Assembly (NCBI RefSeq): GCF_001543895.1
Contig: NZ_JYIJ01000009.1
Location: forward strand, 36,466-100,465
DNA: 64,000 nucleotides
Reading direction: 5' to 3'
Origin: Carbonactinospora thermoautotrophica
Lineage (GTDB): Bacteria; Actinomycetota; Actinomycetes; Streptomycetales; Carbonactinosporaceae
The notes beneath the pieces were generated by a model. The model saw nothing but the letters and a program-made list of their open reading frames with translations. It was not told the DNA's origin and searched no databases. Numbering within the stretch: position 1 is the first letter of the stretch; each line of letters opens with the position of its first letter. This document shows positions 60,974-64,000 of this stretch, piece after piece. Position numbers and translations under genes: made by a program.

Positions 60974-61855
60974 TCAGGCGGCAGCACTGTAGCGGGTGTG
61001 GTGTCTCCTTTCGTATTCGGCGGGGCTGAGGTAGTCGAGGGCGGAGTGTCGGCGGCGGGGGTTGTACCAGCCTTCGATGAAGTCGAAGATCGCCGCCTTG
61101 GCCTGGGATCGGGTGGCGAAGCGGTGCCGGTGGAGCAGCTCGCATTCCAAGGTCGCGAAGAAGGCCTCGGTGATCGCGTTGTCGAGCGCGTCGCCGATCG
61201 AGCCCATCGAGGGCCGGATCCCGGCCTGGGCGCAGCGCCGCCCGAAGGCGAGGGAGGTGTACTGCACGCCTTGATCACTGTGGTGGATCAGGCCGGGGGC
61301 GGGGCGGCGGTTCCAGATCGCCATCTCCAGGGCGTCGACGACGAGCTCGGCGCGCAGGTGGTCGGCCATCGCCCAGCCCACGATCCGGCGGGAGAACACG
61401 TCCAGCACCACCGCCAGGTACAGCCAGCCCTCCAGCGTGGGGACGTGGGTCAGGTCCGCGGTCCACAGCCGGTTCGGCGCGGCGGCGTGGAAGTTCCGCT
61501 GCACCAGGTCGGGGGCGGGGCTGGCAGCCGGGTCCCGGCGGGTCAGCCCGCCTCTGCGGCGCCGATGGCACCCCTGCAAGCCGGCGGCACGCATCAGCCG
61601 GGCCACCCGCTTGCGGCTCACCCGCACCCTGTGGTTCTCACGCAGCTCGGCGTGCACGCGGGGTGAGCCGTAGGTGCACCGCGACCCGACGTGGATGGCG
61701 CGGATCTTCTCTAGCAGCGCCGCATCCTCACGCTGCCGGCGGCTCTCACCGCGGTTCTTCCACGCGTAGTAGCCCTGGCGCGACACACCCAGCACCCGGG
61801 CCAAGAGGGAGACGCCGTGGTGTGCCTTCTCCGCCTCGATCAGCCGGTACTTCAT
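60974..61855 (-). CDS. IS3 transposase OrfB, copy 1
   Basis: A 293-residue protein identical to that of copy 2: HTH_21 region ([20 protein letters not shown]), DDE core [32 protein letters not shown] and [16 protein letters not shown], and the C-terminal [20 protein letters not shown]. Its OrfA partner is truncated, so it depends on copy 2 for OrfAB. Confidence 0.94.
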   Translation of the reverse strand: MKYRLIEAEKAHHGVSLLARVLGVSRQGYYAWKNRGESRRQREDAALLEKIRAIHVGSRCTYGSPRVHAELRENHRVRVSRKRVARLMRAAGLQGCHRRRRGGLTRRDPAASPAPDLVQRNFHAAAPNRLWTADLTHVPTLEGWLYLAVVLDVFSRRIVGWAMADHLRAELVVDALEMAIWNRRPAPGLIHHSDQGVQYTSLAFGRRCAQAGIRPSMGSIGDALDNAITEAFFATLECELLHRHRFATRSQAKAAIFDFIEGWYNPRRRHSALDYLSPAEYERRHHTRYSAAA

Positions 61856-61991
61856 CTCGACCGATCCGTCTCCCGAGCGAAGAAAGCCGCGGCCTTGCGC
61901 AGGATCTCCCGCTCCTCACGCAGGACCTTCACCTCACGACGCAGCCGGGCCAACTCCTCCCGCTCGGCACTGGTCAGCCCCTCGCGGCGGC
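61852..61991 (-). pseudogene. IS3 OrfA, copy 1, truncated
   Basis: Only the C-terminal part remains ([20 protein letters not shown], then [15 protein letters not shown]). The HTH domain was lost where copy 2 begins. Confidence 0.85.
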
Positions 61992-62031
61992 TGGAGCTGC
62001 CCCGGTTTCGTAGACAGGTCAGAGGTTGGGG

Positions 62032-62913
62032 TCAGGCGGCAGCACTGTAGCGGGTGTGGTGTCTCCTTTCGTATTCGGCGGGGCTGAGGTAGTCGAGGGC
62101 GGAGTGTCGGCGGCGGGGGTTGTACCAGCCTTCGATGAAGTCGAAGATCGCCGCCTTGGCCTGGGATCGGGTGGCGAAGCGGTGCCGGTGGAGCAGCTCG
62201 CATTCCAAGGTCGCGAAGAAGGCCTCGGTGATCGCGTTGTCGAGCGCGTCGCCGATCGAGCCCATCGAGGGCCGGATCCCGGCCTGGGCGCAGCGCCGCC
62301 CGAAGGCGAGGGAGGTGTACTGCACGCCTTGATCACTGTGGTGGATCAGGCCGGGGGCGGGGCGGCGGTTCCAGATCGCCATCTCCAGGGCGTCGACGAC
62401 GAGCTCGGCGCGCAGGTGGTCGGCCATCGCCCAGCCCACGATCCGGCGGGAGAACACGTCCAGCACCACCGCCAGGTACAGCCAGCCCTCCAGCGTGGGG
62501 ACGTGGGTCAGGTCCGCGGTCCACAGCCGGTTCGGCGCGGCGGCGTGGAAGTTCCGCTGCACCAGGTCGGGGGCGGGGCTGGCAGCCGGGTCCCGGCGGG
62601 TCAGCCCGCCTCTGCGGCGCCGATGGCACCCCTGCAAGCCGGCGGCACGCATCAGCCGGGCCACCCGCTTGCGGCTCACCCGCACCCTGTGGTTCTCACG
62701 CAGCTCGGCGTGCACGCGGGGTGAGCCGTAGGTGCACCGCGACCCGACGTGGATGGCGCGGATCTTCTCTAGCAGCGCCGCATCCTCACGCTGCCGGCGG
62801 CTCTCACCGCGGTTCTTCCACGCGTAGTAGCCCTGGCGCGACACACCCAGCACCCGGGCCAAGAGGGAGACGCCGTGGTGTGCCTTCTCCGCCTCGATCA
62901 GCCGGTACTTCAT
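62032..62913 (-). CDS. IS3 transposase OrfB, copy 2
   Basis: 293 residues, identical in sequence to copy 1. It overlaps OrfA by 4 bp; in IS3 elements OrfAB is made by a -1 frameshift around this overlap. The DDE residues are intact, so this copy should be active. Confidence 0.94.
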   Translation of the reverse strand: MKYRLIEAEKAHHGVSLLARVLGVSRQGYYAWKNRGESRRQREDAALLEKIRAIHVGSRCTYGSPRVHAELRENHRVRVSRKRVARLMRAAGLQGCHRRRRGGLTRRDPAASPAPDLVQRNFHAAAPNRLWTADLTHVPTLEGWLYLAVVLDVFSRRIVGWAMADHLRAELVVDALEMAIWNRRPAPGLIHHSDQGVQYTSLAFGRRCAQAGIRPSMGSIGDALDNAITEAFFATLECELLHRHRFATRSQAKAAIFDFIEGWYNPRRRHSALDYLSPAEYERRHHTRYSAAA

Positions 62914-63203
62914 CTCGACCGATCCGTCTCCCGAGCGAAGAAAGCCGCGGCCTTGCGCAGGATCTCCCGCTCCTCACGCAGGACCTTCACCTCACGACGC
63001 AGCCGGGCCAACTCCTCCCGCTCGGCACTGGTCAGCCCCTCGCGGCGGCCCTCGTCGACGTCGGCCTGGCGCACCCAGTTACGGATCGCCTGCGCCGACG
63101 GCTCGAACTCCCGCGCCAACTCCTCCGGCGTGCGCCCCGAGCGCACCAGCTCGACCATCTGCCGGCGGAACTCCGGCGGATACGGTGGACGACTCCTCGG
63201 CAC
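62910..63203 (-). CDS. IS3 OrfA, copy 2
   Basis: A 97-residue protein with the HTH_Tnp_1 domain ([20 protein letters not shown], then [20 protein letters not shown]) and a leucine-zipper end ([20 protein letters not shown]). It is complete and supplies terminal-repeat binding. Confidence 0.93.
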   Translation of the reverse strand: MPRSRPPYPPEFRRQMVELVRSGRTPEELAREFEPSAQAIRNWVRQADVDEGRREGLTSAEREELARLRREVKVLREEREILRKAAAFFARETDRSR

Positions 63204-63269
63204 TGTGGACTCCTTCCAGGGACCATCGTCCCCAAGCGATCAGATGTCCACGAGACCGGGGCAAGTCCA

Positions 63270-63943
63270 GGGCGATGAGGACAGGCCTGTTCAACATGCT
63301 CGGCGCCATCCGCTAGGTTGCGACCCCTCGTAGGGGCGATGAGGACGGGTCAGGTCCGCCAGCGCAACGGCCCGCCCTCATACCGTTGCGACCCCTCGTA
63401 GGGGCGATGAGGACAGGCCTGTTCAACATGCTCGGCGCCATCCGCTAGGTTGCGACCCCTCGTAGGGGCGATGAGGACGGGTCAGGTCCGCCAGCGCAAC
63501 GGCCCGCCCTCATACCGTTGCGACCCCTCGTAGGGGCGATGAGGACCGCGGTGAAGGCCGCGGTGAAGCGGGCCATCCCTCGGCAGTTGCGACCCCTCGT
63601 AGGGGCGATGAGGACCATGGACTACAAGACGACACGGTCCGGCGTGCACACGTTGCGACCCCTCGTAGGGGCGATGAGGACTTGGGTATCACGCCTTCGC
63701 CCTCACGACACTGATCCGTTGCGACCCCTCGTAGGGGCGATGAGGACCCGTGGTTAACCAGATCCGCATCCGCGCTTGGCTGTTGCGACCCCTCGTAGGG
63801 GCGATGAGGACTTGCCCACCGCTCCACCACGTCGGCCCCAGCCGAGGTGTTGCGACCCCTTGTAGGGGCGATGAGGACCCCTCGGGCGGGTGGCACCTGC
63901 TGTACCGCGCCCCGTTGCGACCCCTCGTAGGGGCGATGAGGAC
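63270..63943 (+). CRISPR. CRISPR array 2, right part
   Basis: It begins with the second half of the interrupted repeat (63270-63282) and continues with repeats at 63317, 63385, 63449, 63517, 63586, 63652, 63718, 63782, 63849 and 63914. The 63849 copy has a T in the loop (cccttgtagggg). Spacers are 34-39 nt. The first two spacers occur twice in tandem: 63283-63316 equals 63415-63448, and 63347-63384 equals 63479-63516. With the left part there are 13 repeats. The window ends 57 bp later. Confidence 0.97.
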
Positions 63944-64000
63944 CCCTCTGTCAACGGTCATTGAGATCTGCGGGTGGGTGGTCGTGAGGTGTCCGGGCTG

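Larger units (their letters stand above)
60934..63269 (-). mobile_element. IS3-family element, tandem partial duplication, inside a CRISPR repeat
   Basis: Copy 1 (60934-61991, 1058 bp) lacks the last ~220 bp; copy 2 (61992-63269, 1278 bp) is complete. The outer ends, tggagctgccccggtttcgt and the complement of ccggggcaagtcca, form an imperfect inverted repeat. GGG is duplicated (60931-60933 and 63270-63272), the 3-bp duplication usual for IS3. Joining the flanks restores a perfect 30-nt CRISPR repeat. The two copies look identical where they overlap. Confidence 0.93.

Noticed and set aside
63347..63384. Spacer sharing 13 bases (gggtcaggtccgc) with the IS3 at about 61447
   Set aside because: A 13-nt match is expected by chance given the number of spacers and window length; the rest of the spacer does not match. 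Not evidence of self-targeting.

Overview
The window is high-GC DNA with GTG starts, DUF5753-type XRE regulators, an SCO6880-type conjugation module and an actinobacterial graspetide locus. This points to a filamentous actinobacterium, probably Streptosporangiales or a relative; the species cannot be fixed from the sequence. It is accessory DNA throughout: no rRNA, tRNA or core housekeeping operon was seen.

Layout: (1) 0-17.3 kb: end of a helical-repeat protein, an intact ISL3 element with 8-bp target duplication, a 3139-residue methyltransferase-helicase of the type carried by conjugative elements, a decayed three-gene operon, a 45-residue peptide gene coupled to an asparagine-synthetase-like gene (frameshifted), a tandem GNAT gene and a tyrosine recombinase whose ribosome-binding site lies in a repeated, self-complementary 11-mer. 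(2) 17.6-22.1 kb: small membrane proteins, a lipoprotein and two CNNM/CorC proteins. (3) 22.3-26.6 kb: an insertion-sequence graveyard (IS3, ISL3, IS5) with a truncated hydrolase. (4) 26.7-36.5 kb: an eight-gene leftward conjugation operon (DUF6668 P-loop, VirB2-like, VirB8-like, VirB6-like, SCO6880-like, VirB4-like, VirD4-like, DUF4913) divergent from a lytic transglycosylase/peptidase; no relaxase is visible. (5) 36.6-40.9 kb: a nested inverted repeat, an orphan CRISPR repeat, a HEPN-motif protein coupled to a 33-residue ORF, a sigma-factor operon ending in a broken mycoredoxin, and an IS5.

(6) 41.0-52.4 kb: a complete type I-B (Cst/Tneap-like) CRISPR-Cas locus, cas6-cas8-cas7-cas5-cas3-cas4-cas1-cas2 transcribed leftward, next to a 16-repeat array split by an IS21 element inside one spacer. 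Two degenerate repeats lie upstream of cas6. (7) 53.2-60.7 kb: graspetide precursor and ATP-grasp ligase, two operons sharing an operator-like motif with an XRE regulator, a RelE-type toxin-antitoxin pair, a methyltransferase, and a PIMT-like graspetide methyltransferase 5 kb from its presumed partners. (8) 60.8-63.9 kb: a second CRISPR array with the same repeat, broken inside a repeat by an IS3 that has partly duplicated in tandem.

The conjugation genes, recombinase and methylase-helicase look like one integrative or plasmid-derived element. The CRISPR arrays share one Cas set and have been repeatedly hit by transposons. Several frameshifts each need one extra G in a G-run, so either decay or base-calling error must be considered when reading the broken genes.
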